Below are positions 35,040 through 45,476 of a stretch of 64,000 bases of DNA, piece by piece. A model generated the notes under the pieces. That model ran no database searches. It was given only the letters and a program-made list of their open reading frames with translations, and was not told where the DNA came from. Both the position numbers and the translations under genes were made by a program. Each line of letters opens with the position of its first letter. Within the stretch, counting starts at the first letter, position 1. The stretch comes from Athripsodes cinereus (Eukaryota > Arthropoda > Insecta > Trichoptera > Leptoceridae), in the NCBI GenBank assembly GCA_947579605.1, contig OX388313.1:30321214-30385213 (forward strand). The letters run 5' to 3'.

Positions 35040-35600
35040 ATAAAGAATTAAAAATCGTTACTGATGAAAAAAAAATAATTTCATGTTATAATACAAGTTA
35101 ACAGAAATTAAGACCGCTTCGGGTGTTATCCCTTCTAAATTGTTACTAATACATGTAACAGTGAATTCACTGGCTGTTCCAATTCTTGTAGCTACCGTGA
35201 TTATGTACATAGATACCTATATCAATTTGATCCTCTGGGTATTTCTAGAAATAAAATTTTAGTCACGTAATACAATAAAATACATAGGAAATTTTATTTA
35301 TAAATTCATGAAAAAAATATCAATGAAAATTATCCAAAATAATCTATTCTACTGAATCTGAAATGTGACCCTGAAAAATTAATATAATTCCGATGGAGAC
35401 CATTTTATTAACAAAAATTCTGACCTTATGGATTCACAAAATAATAATGTATGTATTAATTCTTTCAGAAGACAATAATAATGTATAATATGTAAATATT
35501 ATACAGTGACTTTATTTAGTGTCGATCTTTTCAAGGTGAGAATTAGCTTTATACTCGACAGCATTCAGGAAATATAATTCAAATTGAAAAAATGTATCTT
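35040..35600. other. no gene seen
   Basis: AT-rich sequence up to the pogo-like element; GTGACTTTATTTAGTG near 35506 recalls the hairpin repeat at 25270 but is too short to call. Confidence 0.35.
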
Positions 35601-35606
35601 TAGGTA

Positions 35607-38600
35607 GGGTGGGGGTGGCAACAGTGAACCAGGTGGACACAATGAACCACTATAATTATCTAGTCACGCTATGTGACATCATCAGGTTGTGGAATTCGCA
35701 TGACAGGACGCGCCCTGCACACCGATACGTTGTCTTTAGTTGCTGGCAAGAAGTCGTGGTTAGTGCGCGTGTACGTGACGTGTGTGTGTTTCAAAGAGAA
35801 AAAACCAACAATAACACGTGAGTATCTTTTCTTTTTCACTGTTTTTGTACTGTATACAAATGCATGCTTGTTAGTTCAATGTTTAGAATGGTACATTACG
35901 CTTATTTTGGTGGGTCTATTTCCTTTGTTGGACATTTCTATTCGTACCTACATAACCTAAAATAAAAATATACTGGGGTGGTGCACAATGAATCAATATC
36001 CAAGTGTACACAGTGAACCATGGTTCATTGTGTACAGCTTTGTTTATGATATGAGCAGTAAAGAGGTATGGTGACGTAACATTGTAAATTAACGATAATG
36101 TTAGGTTAATTTTTTTGTTTTAGAATGGGCAGACACACACTGGGTAGGGAAGCGCGAAAGAAAGGTGCACACACATCTGAACAGATTGAAAAAGCTATTG
36201 AGCTGCACCGTCTTGGCAAGTCAATTCGCAAAGCTGCTCAAGAAGTTCAAGTTGCTTACCCTACTCTTCGAAGGTACATAATGAAGAATCAAAAGGACTC
36301 TACCGTAAAATTAGTCCCTCATTATGAAGTTAACAGAGTTTTCAACGAAGAACAAGAAACTTCTTTGAAGGAATATATTATTGAATGTGCAGACACATTT
36401 TATGGTTTAACCACTAAAGAATGCCGCCGTGTTGCCTATCAGATGGCAAAAATAAACAATATTAAGATGCCTCAATCATGGCAAAAAGATGATATTGCGG
36501 GCAAGGACTGGCTGAAGGGTTTTAGAAAGAGACACACTGAGTTGTCAATAAAAAAACCTGAAGCCTGTTCCTTGGCGAGAGCTACATCTTTTAACAAAGA
36601 AAATGTTCAAACATTCTTTGCAAAACTTAAGGAAGTTATGTGTCGTCATCCATCTTTTGGAAATGGAAGCCGACTGTATAATCTGGACGAAACGTCAACT
36701 ACGACCGTACAACGCCCGCAAAAAGTCTTGGCTCCCAAAGGACGTAGTTCATGTAAGGTTACAAGCGGTGAGCGCGGTGTGCTGGTTACTACGTGTTGCA
36801 TTGTTAATGCAACTGGACAATATTTGCCACCTGTTATGGTGTTCCCGCGAAAAAAATTTAAGCAGCATATGCTCAACGGGGCACTCCCAGGAACCCTCGG
36901 CCTAGCAACACCTAGTGGCTGGATGAACGGAGATCTTTTTGTACAAGTGATGCAGCATTTCATTAAGTTTACATGCGGTTCAAAAGAGAACCCTGCATTG
37001 CTTATTATGGACAATCATGAAAGCCATCTATCTATAGAGGCTCTGGACCTAGCAAAAGTCTCCGGAGTCACAGTGTTAACACTTCATCCTCATACAACGG
37101 CCAAAATGCAGCCTTTAGATGTTGGCTTACTTGCCCCTTTTAAATCTTACTATAACTCAGCTGTAGATTCATGGTTAATGCGGCATCCAGGACATACTTT
37201 TAGCATATATGATATTGCCGAATGCGTTGGTACAGCATATATGAAGTCAATGACTCCAATAAATATTGTGAATGCGTTCAAAAAATGTGGCATATTTCCT
37301 TTGGATGAAAACATTTTCACCGAAATTGACTTTTTACCGAGCGAAGTTACTAATCGACCAGCACCGGACGAACTCGAAATTACAGATGATGAAATGGTTA
37401 ACCGTATCGACTGTGAATCTCCTTCTGTTTTGAGTTTCTCGACAGTTGATGACAATCGAAATACCACACAACAGGTAATACCTGTGATTAGAAACATTCA
37501 GACACAACTGTCTAATATAGAGGAGTGCGAGCCAAGTACGTCTGCAGTAAACTCCAGTTCAGTGACAGTAGTACAACAGTCACCAAGTAAATTTATATCG
37601 CCTAAAGTATTTCGGCCACCATTAAAGGCTGGTCCTCGCAAAGGTAATCGCCAAAGACGACGTGGGAAGAGTATGTAAGCTACCGATACACCCGAAAAAA
37701 ATGCATTAGCTGAAATAAAGCAAAAGAAGAACATCAAAATAATTAAAACCGTGAAAACTGATTTATTTAAGATTAATAAACGAACAAAGATTGATACTGA
37801 TTCATCCGAGGAAGAACAAATAGATTTTCAGAGCAGTGGGTCTTCGTCTGGAGCAGAAAATTTTGGAAGTGAATCGGAGGACGAACAAATAATTTTAGAT
37901 GATAAATTTCTTCCACTCGAAAGAAATCCCCGCCCAGGAGACTATGTAATTATTGTGCTACAATCCAAAAAATCCAACGTCCACTATGTTGCAAAAGTTT
38001 TAGAGCAACTTTCCAGTCCAGACGAAGACTGTGACTATTTTGTTTCTTACCTGAAATTGAAATGCAAATGGAATCAAAATTTTTCAGAACCGCTGGAACC
38101 TGATACAGCTGGAGTTAATTTAAAAGATATAAAATACATCCTACCTTCTCCTAAAATACAAGGAACCAACAGACGACAGGCGACATTTAAATTTTCTCTG
38201 GACATGTCATTGCTTAATTTACGTTATTGATTTCATTTTATCTATTACTGTTTTTTATATTGTTCTTAATCTTAAGTGTTGATTTTTAACGTATTGTGGT
38301 TTGATCTCTCCATAAGTGCCATAGTATTATTGTTACCTATTTTTTATGAAAAAATGTGATATTGTAACCATGTGACTGATGATAGTTATATTATACATAG
38401 GTACTAAGTTTAGCGATCTTATATGATTAGATCGCTTTTATAAAACCAACGACTACTATATTTTTAACCTTAAGCTATGTTTGTTGTTACCTATATTCAA
38501 AACGTGCCCAAATTATAGAAATAGGTATATTTTGTTACATTTTTTTAATATGTAAGTTTTTGCAAAGCATATTTTATAATAAATGACCTAAATAATAATA

Positions 38601-38907
38601 CAAACATCTTTTATTCAAATTCCAAGTTTCAATATCTAGCCTATGGTTCACTGTAAGCTACCCCGGTTCAATGAGTACCACCCCCGGTTCATTGTGTACT
38701 ATGAGATGTACACAGTGAGCCATTTCTCATATTTTAAAAGAGTATATATAAATAGATAATGATATGAAATATACCACGATGTGGTAAAAAATTTGGAAGT
38801 TTATTAAATTCCCTAGCTTTTGGTATGATTAGTGTGTTACAGGTCGCTATAAAAGTGGAGTAATGACAGGTCAAATTTTTTGTGGTTCATTGTTGCCACC
38901 CCCACCC
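35607..38907 (+). mobile_element. pogo/Tigger-like DNA transposon, nearly intact
   Basis: GGGTGGGGGTGGCAACA at 35607-35623 is matched exactly and inverted at 38891-38907. With the next bases the TIR is about 25 bp with one mismatch. TA flanks both ends (35605-35606 and 38908-38909), the expected Tc1/mariner-pogo duplication. Subterminal copies of the motif ACAATGAACCA or its inverse occur near 35635, 35981, 36006-36035 (a palindromic pair) and 38645-38725 (four copies), probably binding sites. One transposase gene lies inside. A possible 5'-untranslated intron runs from the GTGAGT at 35818 to the AG at 36123, just before the ATG. Confidence 0.88.
36125..38230 (+). pseudogene. pogo-like DDE transposase interrupted by one stop codon
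   Basis: The reading frame of 701 residues is open except for TAA at 37676-37678. Before it, 517 residues carry a psq-type helix-turn-helix (about 14-60, SIRKAAQEVQVAYPTLRRYI), a CENP-B-like DNA-binding region (about 115-160, WLKGFRKRH) and a DDE_1 domain. The acidic triad is visible as YNLDET (D188), IMDNHESH (D296) and QPLDVG (D332), so the last spacing is DD35D. After the stop, another 184 codons stay open in the same frame and encode an acidic serine-rich linker and a globular-looking end (RPGDYVIIVLQ, YFVSYLKLKCKWNQN). The transposase would cut and paste its own element. The intact tail implies a very recent nonsense mutation, readthrough, or a sequencing error. A truncated 517-residue product would keep all catalytic residues. 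Confidence 0.85.
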
Positions 38908-38984
38908 TATTTGAAAACATGAACAAATTTTTTAGAGTGCCAAGATTCAGTATCAGGACAAAATGCTATATATTTTACTATAAT

Positions 38985-39185
38985 TTACCCTCATGCCGTA
39001 TCCCAAGTGCGGTAGGCAAAGAGGATGGAACGCCATATTATAGATCAATCCTAAAATACTTCTTTCGCTTCTTCTACATTCGTGCAATTTCTCGTACACT
39101 ATTTCTCTCTCTCTGCACATGGCAGTCCTTGAGAATTTGATCCACGTGATCAAGCCATCTGGTTCTTGGACGTCCGCGGTTTCTC
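38985..39185 (-). pseudogene. RT C-terminal fragment (SINE-tail LINE family)
   Basis: On the minus strand the sequence shows the DHVDQILK-like block and MCREREIVYEKLHECRRSER, and ends CTACCGCACTTGGGATACGG. It is the same 3' end as at 54590-54755, broken by substitutions. Confidence 0.5.
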
Positions 39186-39227
39186 ACACCTACACATGAG
39201 AAAATGCTGCTTGTTTAATGCCTGTTT

Positions 39228-39410
39228 ATTCATTCATCATCCTCAACGCTCCTCTCGGGAGCACAGGGCAGAAATCAGCACCAATTGCGTCACCTCTTTC
39301 CACGACATTCCTTGCGCTCTGATGTCGTTGTCATAGAAACGGTGTATTATGAAAAAGGGACGCCCGGGCCGACGGACTATCATTGGGTATTAGCTGTTTA
39401 TTAGCTGAAT
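39228..39410 (-). pseudogene. RT C-terminal remnant (family of 13085-13475)
   Basis: Near-identical to parts of 13085-13300 (CTCTCGGGAGCACAGGGCAG, TTCCTTGCGCTCTGATGTCG, GACGCCCGGGCCGACGG) with deletions of about 25 and 40 bp. Not translatable as one frame. Confidence 0.7.
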
Positions 39411-40090
39411 GATTCTAATCCTATGACTGTGAAATATGGCCGTGAGTCTTGGTGCTTAATAAACCAGGTCTCATGAGTGAAAGATTTTGAAACTGTGAAA
39501 ACTTCCGATTAGGAAACATTGCAAAAAAGTGTATTGTAGATATTTTTAATGCGTTTGTTATGCCGACCCAATAGTAAACTTCTCAGTCATTTGGCTGCAT
39601 CGGTGGTCACTTCATGTACATATGTAAGTCCCTTCAACCAAACTCAAAGCAAACAGAGAACACTCCATTATATGAATGAACTGTAGATGTAAATTGTCTA
39701 GTAGGTATATGAGTTTTATGAATAACTGTATTCCAAAACCGATAGAAAAGAGTTGTAAAACTAGTGTTTACCGAGGACCCCACAAAGTACATTTTCAAAA
39801 TGATTAACATATAAACACACATATTAAGGTGCTTGTGAACATGTCAAAATATTTGTAACTGTTGCTTATGTGAGGAATAACTCCGATAGACTGACTAACT
39901 CAAGGTCTTTGAGCTGATGAATAAATATTGACTGAATCCGAAGACTGTAAGTCGACTGAAGATCATCTGGATTTTGTATAATTATGATAATATGCGCGTG
40001 GTACCATAGGCCAGGCAGTAGTTGTATTACATTATTTCCTGAGAGGACATGGTATGAAAATGATACTAATTTTATGGGTTTTATTTACAG

Positions 40091-40190
40091 GTGGTGTGGA
40101 AGCCAAAGAAGCTTTATAAAGAGATTGCCAATCCTGGAAAATTTTAATGAAAGGAAAGAAGAAGAACTTTTACTGAGAGAAAAATACTAA
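40091..40190 (+). CDS. possible terminal exon (hypothetical)
   Basis: A good acceptor, GGGTTTTATTTACAG, precedes an open stretch ending in TAA at 40188. The longest frame reads WCGSQRSFIKRLPILENF and NERKEEELLLREKY, ending acidic and charged. A second frame gives VVWKPKKLYKEIANPGKF and stops at 40148. Neither is recognised. No upstream exon or polyadenylation signal close by supports it, so chance cannot be excluded. Confidence 0.25.
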
Positions 40191-40259
40191 CAAAAAGTGT
40201 AGTGTTCAATTTGCCTTTGAACCTGGTGATGCATTAATCACACACACAACTCAATATCA

Positions 40260-40385
40260 CCTTCTTTTTCTCTAAGTGCCGTATCGGGTCTCTAAGCCCC
40301 GACTTGGATTGGAAATTTCTTCCTTATTCTCTGCTGTTTGGGCCAGATTTCCTACCTACAATGTCTCCAGTTGACAATTTGATGA
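40260..40385 (-). repeat. LINE 3' end remnant (GGCAC-tail family)
   Basis: On the minus strand GACCCGATACGGCACTTAGA followed by AAAAGAAGG matches the tail of the insertion at 33352-33960; coding sequence upstream is too decayed to read. Confidence 0.4.
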
Positions 40386-40408
40386 AATAAGCCCATCCCA
40401 AAAATAAA

Positions 40409-40526
40409 GCCAACGATACGCGGTGTTCCCAAGCGGTCACCCATCCAAGTACTGACCGCGCCCAATGTTGCTTAACTTCGGTGATCGGACGAGAACCGGT
40501 GCATTCAACGTGGTATGATCGTTGGC
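40409..40526 (-). rRNA. 5S ribosomal RNA
   Basis: 118 bp, reading on the minus strand GCCAACGATCATACCACG to CACCGCGTATCGTTGGC, with complementary ends (stem I). The internal control region typical of eukaryotic 5S genes is present (AAGTTAAGCAACATTGGG, then GTCAGTACTTGGATGGGTG). The gene is identical to the one at 40617-40734 and to both genes of the 49-kb pair. A T5 run on the minus strand just past the end (40400-40404) would serve as polymerase III terminator. It diverges from its partner across a 90-bp spacer. 5S rRNA is a structural RNA of the large ribosomal subunit. Confidence 0.95.
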
Positions 40527-40616
40527 GATAGCGAACGACAAATAAAATGTACTTCAGCAGTATGTAATAAGAATAACAGATGTTTATTTATTACACAAAT
40601 ATTTGTCTCCCCCATC
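40527..40616. promoter_or_regulatory. shared 90-bp divergent 5S promoter region
   Basis: Read outward to each gene, both sides end similarly: ATATTTGTCTCCCCCATC before the plus gene and TTATTTGTCGTTCGCTATC before the minus gene. They share TATTTGTC about 17-25 bp upstream and ATC at the start. Insect 5S genes are known to need an upstream AT-rich element in addition to internal boxes, so this is a reasonable candidate. The spacer differs from that at 49163-49252 at six positions, none of them in the TATTTGTC blocks. Confidence 0.6.
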
Positions 40617-40734
40617 GCCAACGATCATACCACGTTGAATGCACCGGTTCTCGTCCGATCACCGAAGTTAAGCAACATTGGGCGCGGTCAGTACTTGGAT
40701 GGGTGACCGCTTGGGAACACCGCGTATCGTTGGC
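40617..40734 (+). rRNA. 5S ribosomal RNA
   Basis: 118 bp, the head-to-head partner of 40409-40526 and identical to it when reversed. It starts GCCAACGATCATACCACG and ends CGCGTATCGTTGGC; the internal control elements are intact. A T8 run at 40739-40746 is a strong polymerase III terminator. Open frames read across it are meaningless. Confidence 0.95.
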
Positions 40735-41142
40735 CCTCTTTTTTTTATTCCTGTATATTTCATCAACCGTTTTTATTCTAAAACGTATCCATTCTCAATA
40801 GACATTTATGCAGGTGGTATTATAATTAAATTAAAAATATTTTTTTTAGAATGAATAATCCTCACAGGATCCATTACGATTTCCATTTCTGGATAGTTTA
40901 AGTTATATCTGGTTCACATCCGCTAGCTACATCAGAGGGCTTTCTGTTAGGTAGGTAATCATTTATGCTCTATTGAAATTGCGATAAGGGCCGCTTGATC
41001 AAAACAATATAATATTGCTATTATTGCTTCTATGAATGATGCGATATTACAATGTAGCGTGGTATACAGAGTGTAAAAAAATCTTTAATCAACATTCTGT
41101 TTATTTTTAAATTTGTAGGAATATATTTATCTAAAATTATAT

Positions 41143-41344
41143 AAGATAATATTTAAATTAAAACACTGTTTAATTCCACTATGAGATTGCTTTAATTAAA
41201 ACGTTTTCGACTACAATGTAGTCATCATCAGTAATAACACAATACTGTGTTATTACTGATGATGACTACATTGTAGTCGAAAACGTTTTAATTAAAGCAA
41301 TCTCATAGTGGAATTAAACAGTGTTTTAATTTAAATATTATCTT
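41143..41344. repeat. perfect 99-bp inverted repeat with 4-base loop
   Basis: Arms 41143-41241 and 41246-41344 are exact reverse complements around ATAC. Each arm includes CTGATGATGACTACATTGTA, GTCGAAAACG, which on either strand has the order CTGATGA, stem-loop (GACTAC/GTAGTC) and GAAA of a hammerhead ribozyme. One base (T) sits between core and stem. As RNA the whole unit would fold into a 99-bp hairpin. Confidence 0.9.
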
Positions 41345-43440
41345 TTATAATGTATTTCCACAAAGTTACACTTGAAAATATAGAATATTTAAAATTATAT
41401 CTTTTGCCTAAAGGCAAAAGAAATTTAATACAAATAAAATAAAATTATTACTTGATAACTGTTTTACTTTGAATCATTGTAAACAATGTACAATGAAAAA
41501 TGAAATTAATAAATAAATACTTTTGAAATAAAAAAAAAAAATCGACTTAGGTGAGTCTTATTAGATCTGGATGAGGTGTCCCTTGGAGAGGGAAGTGTAG
41601 TATTGGCGATTCTCGGGTTCGCCGACATGAATACCAGAAGCAGTTTTTGGACACCTCAACTCAGCTCTGCAATTTTTATTTAATTATTATTATTCTGTTT
41701 TAAATATTGAACTGTTACCTAGGTATGAAACGTTTTTATTTTTTTATTGTTTATTTTATTTATTGAAACTATTTGCTTCTTTCAGCTAGAGGGACATCGA
41801 AAAAGTGTAGTCGAAAGATTACCCAAATGGAAGTGTCCAGACTTCTGCGCTGTCCGGGTGGCTGGTGGACCTCTTTCAATGTCCTTATTGGGTCGGGGGT
41901 GGTCATTGTGCCTAGCTACTTTCTCCAGATATCTCCGTCGATAGTTACTGCTTTCAGGACTTTCGAACACTCCAAACCTAGATTTCAAGTGTTTGAGCGC
42001 GTGACGGATCTTATCAATAATAATAAATAATAATAATTTATTTACCAAAAAAATATTTACAGAACAGAGTATAACAATTTTTTACTATTTAAATTCACAT
42101 TTATGAACTCAATGTTACCTCACTGGATTTGCACCCGTATCAATATAACAGTAATTTGACTTTTGCTGTTATTATCTTGGGGGTGCCCTAAAAATTGCAA
42201 ATATGCGTAATTCCACCACTGTATTTGCTACACTACACATGTCTCAATATATATTATTTATCATAAATATCAGTCACTTAGTCAATACATACCTACGTGT
42301 ACATTGAGATATTATGTATCATATTGACATTGACTCATGTGTTACATATACATTATACATATGTACATATATATGTCGTGATACTGGGGAAGTCAAGGTT
42401 GGACTCACAATATACATATTTTTATGTAGGTATTCAAAATATGTAAATACAGTATGTATATTTTGTATATGCGAATACACTCAAAAATATATTACAATTA
42501 CACATATAAGTATTTTATTAATATGAAAAAATGAGCTCATATGTAAATAATTTATACGTTTGTCTTTTACTTCGTTTGTAAATAATTTTAATTATCCAAA
42601 AATATATTATATTTTTTCTGAGCCAAGAGATTTTGTATTGCTATTTAACGTAATGTATTTGAAATGAAAAGAAATGAAAAGTTTAAAACTTCCCTGATTA
42701 CAATGCATCAATATTATCTAGACTTCTAGACAATAACAATGGTCACAATAACATACATTACCAAGGACAACACGTATGGTCTGGCTCACTTTATCTTATT
42801 TTCACACGTTATCATGGGCTCCTAATTATGGTTCCAGACATGTGATTTTTTTGGACTTTACCTTTAAAAAAAGTTTTTTTTAAAAATTTCTAAATATATC
42901 TGGGTTTTTGTTATAAAAATTATTAAAAATACCCACCTGTATTTCAAAGGACACTCAAAAACTTAGACCAAAAAGTTGGAGAAGGATTATAAACATTTTC
43001 GCTTTCGCTCTATATTTAATTTTCTAAACAATTTTCCAGATTTTCCTGGGTATTAAACTAGTTAGTAGGTACGTATGTAATAACCAAATCACTTAACGTA
43101 GATTAGACCCATCTACTTATATATGAATATACATACATATTAGCATAATACATACATATTGTAATAATTATACAACAAAGTCTGGTGGATTCAGGAAAAA
43201 TATTTCTGAAAAACATTCACAGATAACACTTATCGGGCCATCACACATTATGTGCTATTAATAAAACGTTTCCTATATACCTGATTCTTTATCAAACTTT
43301 AGGCGAATGGTGAGATAGTATTTTGACCTTTTTTTAAAGAATCAAGTTTCAGACTATGTGCAAAACTGAAAACATTTATTTTGGAAACATATTAATAATT
43401 TACCTCAAGTTTCAGAATTTCTTTTCAGTCTGAATTCGTT
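41345..43440. other. no gene seen
   Basis: Mostly AT-rich. 41572-41655 holds an inverted pair GAGGTGTCC/GGACACCTC, 70 bp apart. 41790-42010 has moderately GC-rich sequence open on both strands (85 and 88 codons) whose products I do not recognise; a repeat fragment is likeliest. 42887-42950 contains a reversed scrap of the second SINE family. Confidence 0.35.
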
Positions 43441-43449
43441 GTAGCGACA

Positions 43450-43740
43450 AACATTAATTCGATCAATCCTTGCAGAACAAACATAATCCGAAATTCTCCT
43501 GTCGGCAAGGCCATAAAATTATTTAATGAATTGAATGATCATGTTGATAATTCCAACATAACATACAATGACTTTATCGCCTGGATGGAGACTCTCTGTT
43601 GATTCTGTTGTTTCTGTTATCTCTTTTGAGATTTTTTCTGTCTGCTTTTGTTTTGGATTTCCTGCTAAGATCGCCTTGGCCAAAAGCTGTTAAACTCATA
43701 ATGCAGGGTGACATTTTTAAGATAATAATAATAAAAATAA
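43450..43740 (+). pseudogene. LINE RT C-terminus with 3' untranslated end
   Basis: Coding remnant 43450-43602 reads INSINPCRTNIIRNSPVGKA, IKLFNELNDHVDNS and ends at TGA. The 'R.S..G.A...FN.L' pattern closes many LINE ORFs. It is followed by the TCGCCTTGGCCAAAAGCTG and CAGGGTGACATTTTTAAG tail with ATAATAATAA, also seen alone at 4030-4150 and 48540-48625. Confidence 0.5.
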
Positions 43741-43847
43741 TCAGGTCGCAGACTAAAAATGAAACACTCCCTGGGCAAATAATGGTCTACTGGCGCAAGT
43801 TTTTGCTCTAATATTGTTTTATTATAACATATTAACTCCGGCCGGCA

Positions 43848-43968
43848 AACTCCCCTTTCACGACACAAGCTTTTAGTAGCTTTCTGTGAAAGGTGTATAA
43901 GGTTGTATTTGGGTTTATAACAAAAACCCAGATATATCTTTTTTAAAAAAAAAAAAAAAAAAATTAGC
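43848..43968 (+). repeat. body of the second SINE family
   Basis: CCCCTTTCACGACACAAGCT, CTGTGAAAGGTGTATAAGG, TTGTATTTGGGTTTAT and CCCAGATATATC plus an A19 tail. Closest relative is 12175-12295. Confidence 0.6.
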
Positions 43969-44159
43969 ACATCTCCTGAAGACGATAGGTTTCGGGGTCA
44001 ACCCCTGTTCGGGGCACTATCAAAAAGGATGACGTTGTTTTTTTAAGGCTTATTTTTTTATGTGTTAAATTTATGTAAATAACCTCATGCAATGATTAAT
44101 TGTAAAACATCTATAAACATATATTGGGATTACATCTCAAATGACAAAGTTCATAACAG

Positions 44160-44435
44160 AGTCGAAAGAGGAAGGCACCTGCTCAAGACCATATCAGAAA
44201 GACACGCCAGGTTGATTAAACGCATTACGAAAACCTTCTACAAGAATTAATAGAACGGATGGCTGAAGAGGCACCTTTGCCGAGAAAACCTTGACAATTT
44301 ATGCAAATATATGAGCCGAGAATCGCACAAAGAGCTGAAGAGGATCGCACAGGATAGAGCGCAATGGAAAGAAAGATGCAAGACTTTGCTGCAAACCAAA
44401 GGATTAAAACCAGAGAGAGAGGGAGCCAAATAAAT
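44160..44435 (+). pseudogene. RT-like C-terminal remnant
   Basis: Frames give CRENLDNLCKYMSRESHKEL and KRIAQDRAQWKERCKTLLQ, then TKGLKPERE and a stop. The 'A.DR..W' block suggests a LINE ORF end; family unassigned. Confidence 0.4.
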
Positions 44436-44706
44436 TTAATTCAAGTACTCTATGAATCACGGGTTTTCTCCACGTGCAATGATCGTTTCAGTTTTTCAAA
44501 TGTAACTAGAATAATTTTTCAGGCGTAATTCCGTGTGTAGGCGTCGTCTCTAATACTGTGACGTTAGCAAAACAGATCGATTACAGTAAAACTTTCAGTG
44601 AATCATCTTTTTAGTGTAACAATATGACCAAGTATTTTTTCCCCTATAAATATCCCATAATTCAAGTCAATACATGAATGTAAAAATACTTCCACTTTTT
44701 CAAATA

Positions 44707-44965
44707 TACTAGGTACTACTACTACTATACCATCACGGCATATCCCACAAGTGGGGTAGCCAGCAGACCAGCTGCATGTAAGAAACATGCAAGCTGTCCT
44801 CTTCGTGCCAATATAAAATCAAGACATTCACGATGGGTGGCAAACTTCATCGCTGAATAGAATGATGAACAATGTCTTAATTTTTTCGAATACCTTCCTT
44901 TTACAGGACACTCGAAAACTTAAGGAGAAGAGTGGGAGACCAATTCTTTACCGGGTGCTTCACGA
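44707..44965 (-). repeat. (TAG)n SINE, reference full-length copy
   Basis: Reading on the minus strand: head GTGAAGCACCCGGTAAAGAA, TTGGTCTCCCAC; then TTTTCGAGTGTCCTGTAAAA; then TTTGCCACCCATCGTGAATG; then TTGGCACGAAGAGGACAGC; then CTACCCCACTTGTGGGATA, TGCCGTGATGGTATAG and a (TAG)n tail. About 260 bp. A TTCGAGTGTCC block is a weak polymerase III B-box candidate. The tail resembles the 3' end of the LINE fragments at 54720 and elsewhere. Confidence 0.75.
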
Positions 44966-45124
44966 GACTCAAATATAATACCTACAAACCTTATTATTTT
45001 TAATGAATCTAATGGTTTTGTATTAACACTTTGGAAATTAGCAATAACCTCATCATTAAAACAAAACGTGCAATGAAAATTCTCATTAAGGTTTTACATA
45101 TTTTTATGAAGCAAATTAAATTTC

Positions 45125-45415
45125 ATAAATAAGTAAAGATGGCTTGGGCACGTGGAAAGAATGAATGAGGACAGAATGACTAAGAAGATATATTTGGCTT
45201 AAAGGAATGGTGCTCGGAGACGTGGACGCCCGAGGATCAAATGGCAAGATCATTTGAATCAAATCCTATGTAAATGACGGTCACACATTGAACAGAAGAG
45301 CATGCATGAGGAATTGTATGACAGTGACGGAAGTGAAAGATGTATGCAAGGATAGCAGGAAGTGGCGCTCGATCCTTTCTGCCTACCCCGCGAGGGAAAG
45401 AGCGTGATGATATGT
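45125..45415 (+). pseudogene. RT C-terminal fragment (SINE-tail LINE family)
   Basis: Pieces read WLGHVERMNEDRMTKKIYL, GARRRGRPRIKWQDHLNQIL, then in another frame MTVTEVKDVCKDSRKWRSIL, SAYPARERA. Stops and two frame changes break it. The 3' end CTACCCCGCGAGGGAAAG is diverged. Confidence 0.6.
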
Positions 45416-45476
45416 AATAATACTAATAAAAAACTTAATTGCACAAAAAATCAACATATGAAAATATTCAATTTAA

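Noticed and set aside
37751..38230. Separate 159-residue protein after the pogo transposase
   Set aside because: It is in the same frame as the transposase with only one stop between, so it is the C-terminal part of that protein.
40409..40734. 5S pair as a MITE or SINE3-type element
   Set aside because: The ends coincide exactly with the 5S gene ends, no target duplication is seen, and the internal promoters and terminators are intact; real gene pairs fit better, although spread as a unit remains possible.
40515..40801. Open frames across the 5S genes (also 49002-49342)
   Set aside because: They read through 5S rRNA sequence and its promoter; no coding function is plausible.
41747..42048. 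Overlapping plus- and minus-strand frames of 65 to 88 codons
   Set aside because: Open on both strands with no recognisable motif; most likely a slightly GC-richer repeat fragment rather than a gene.
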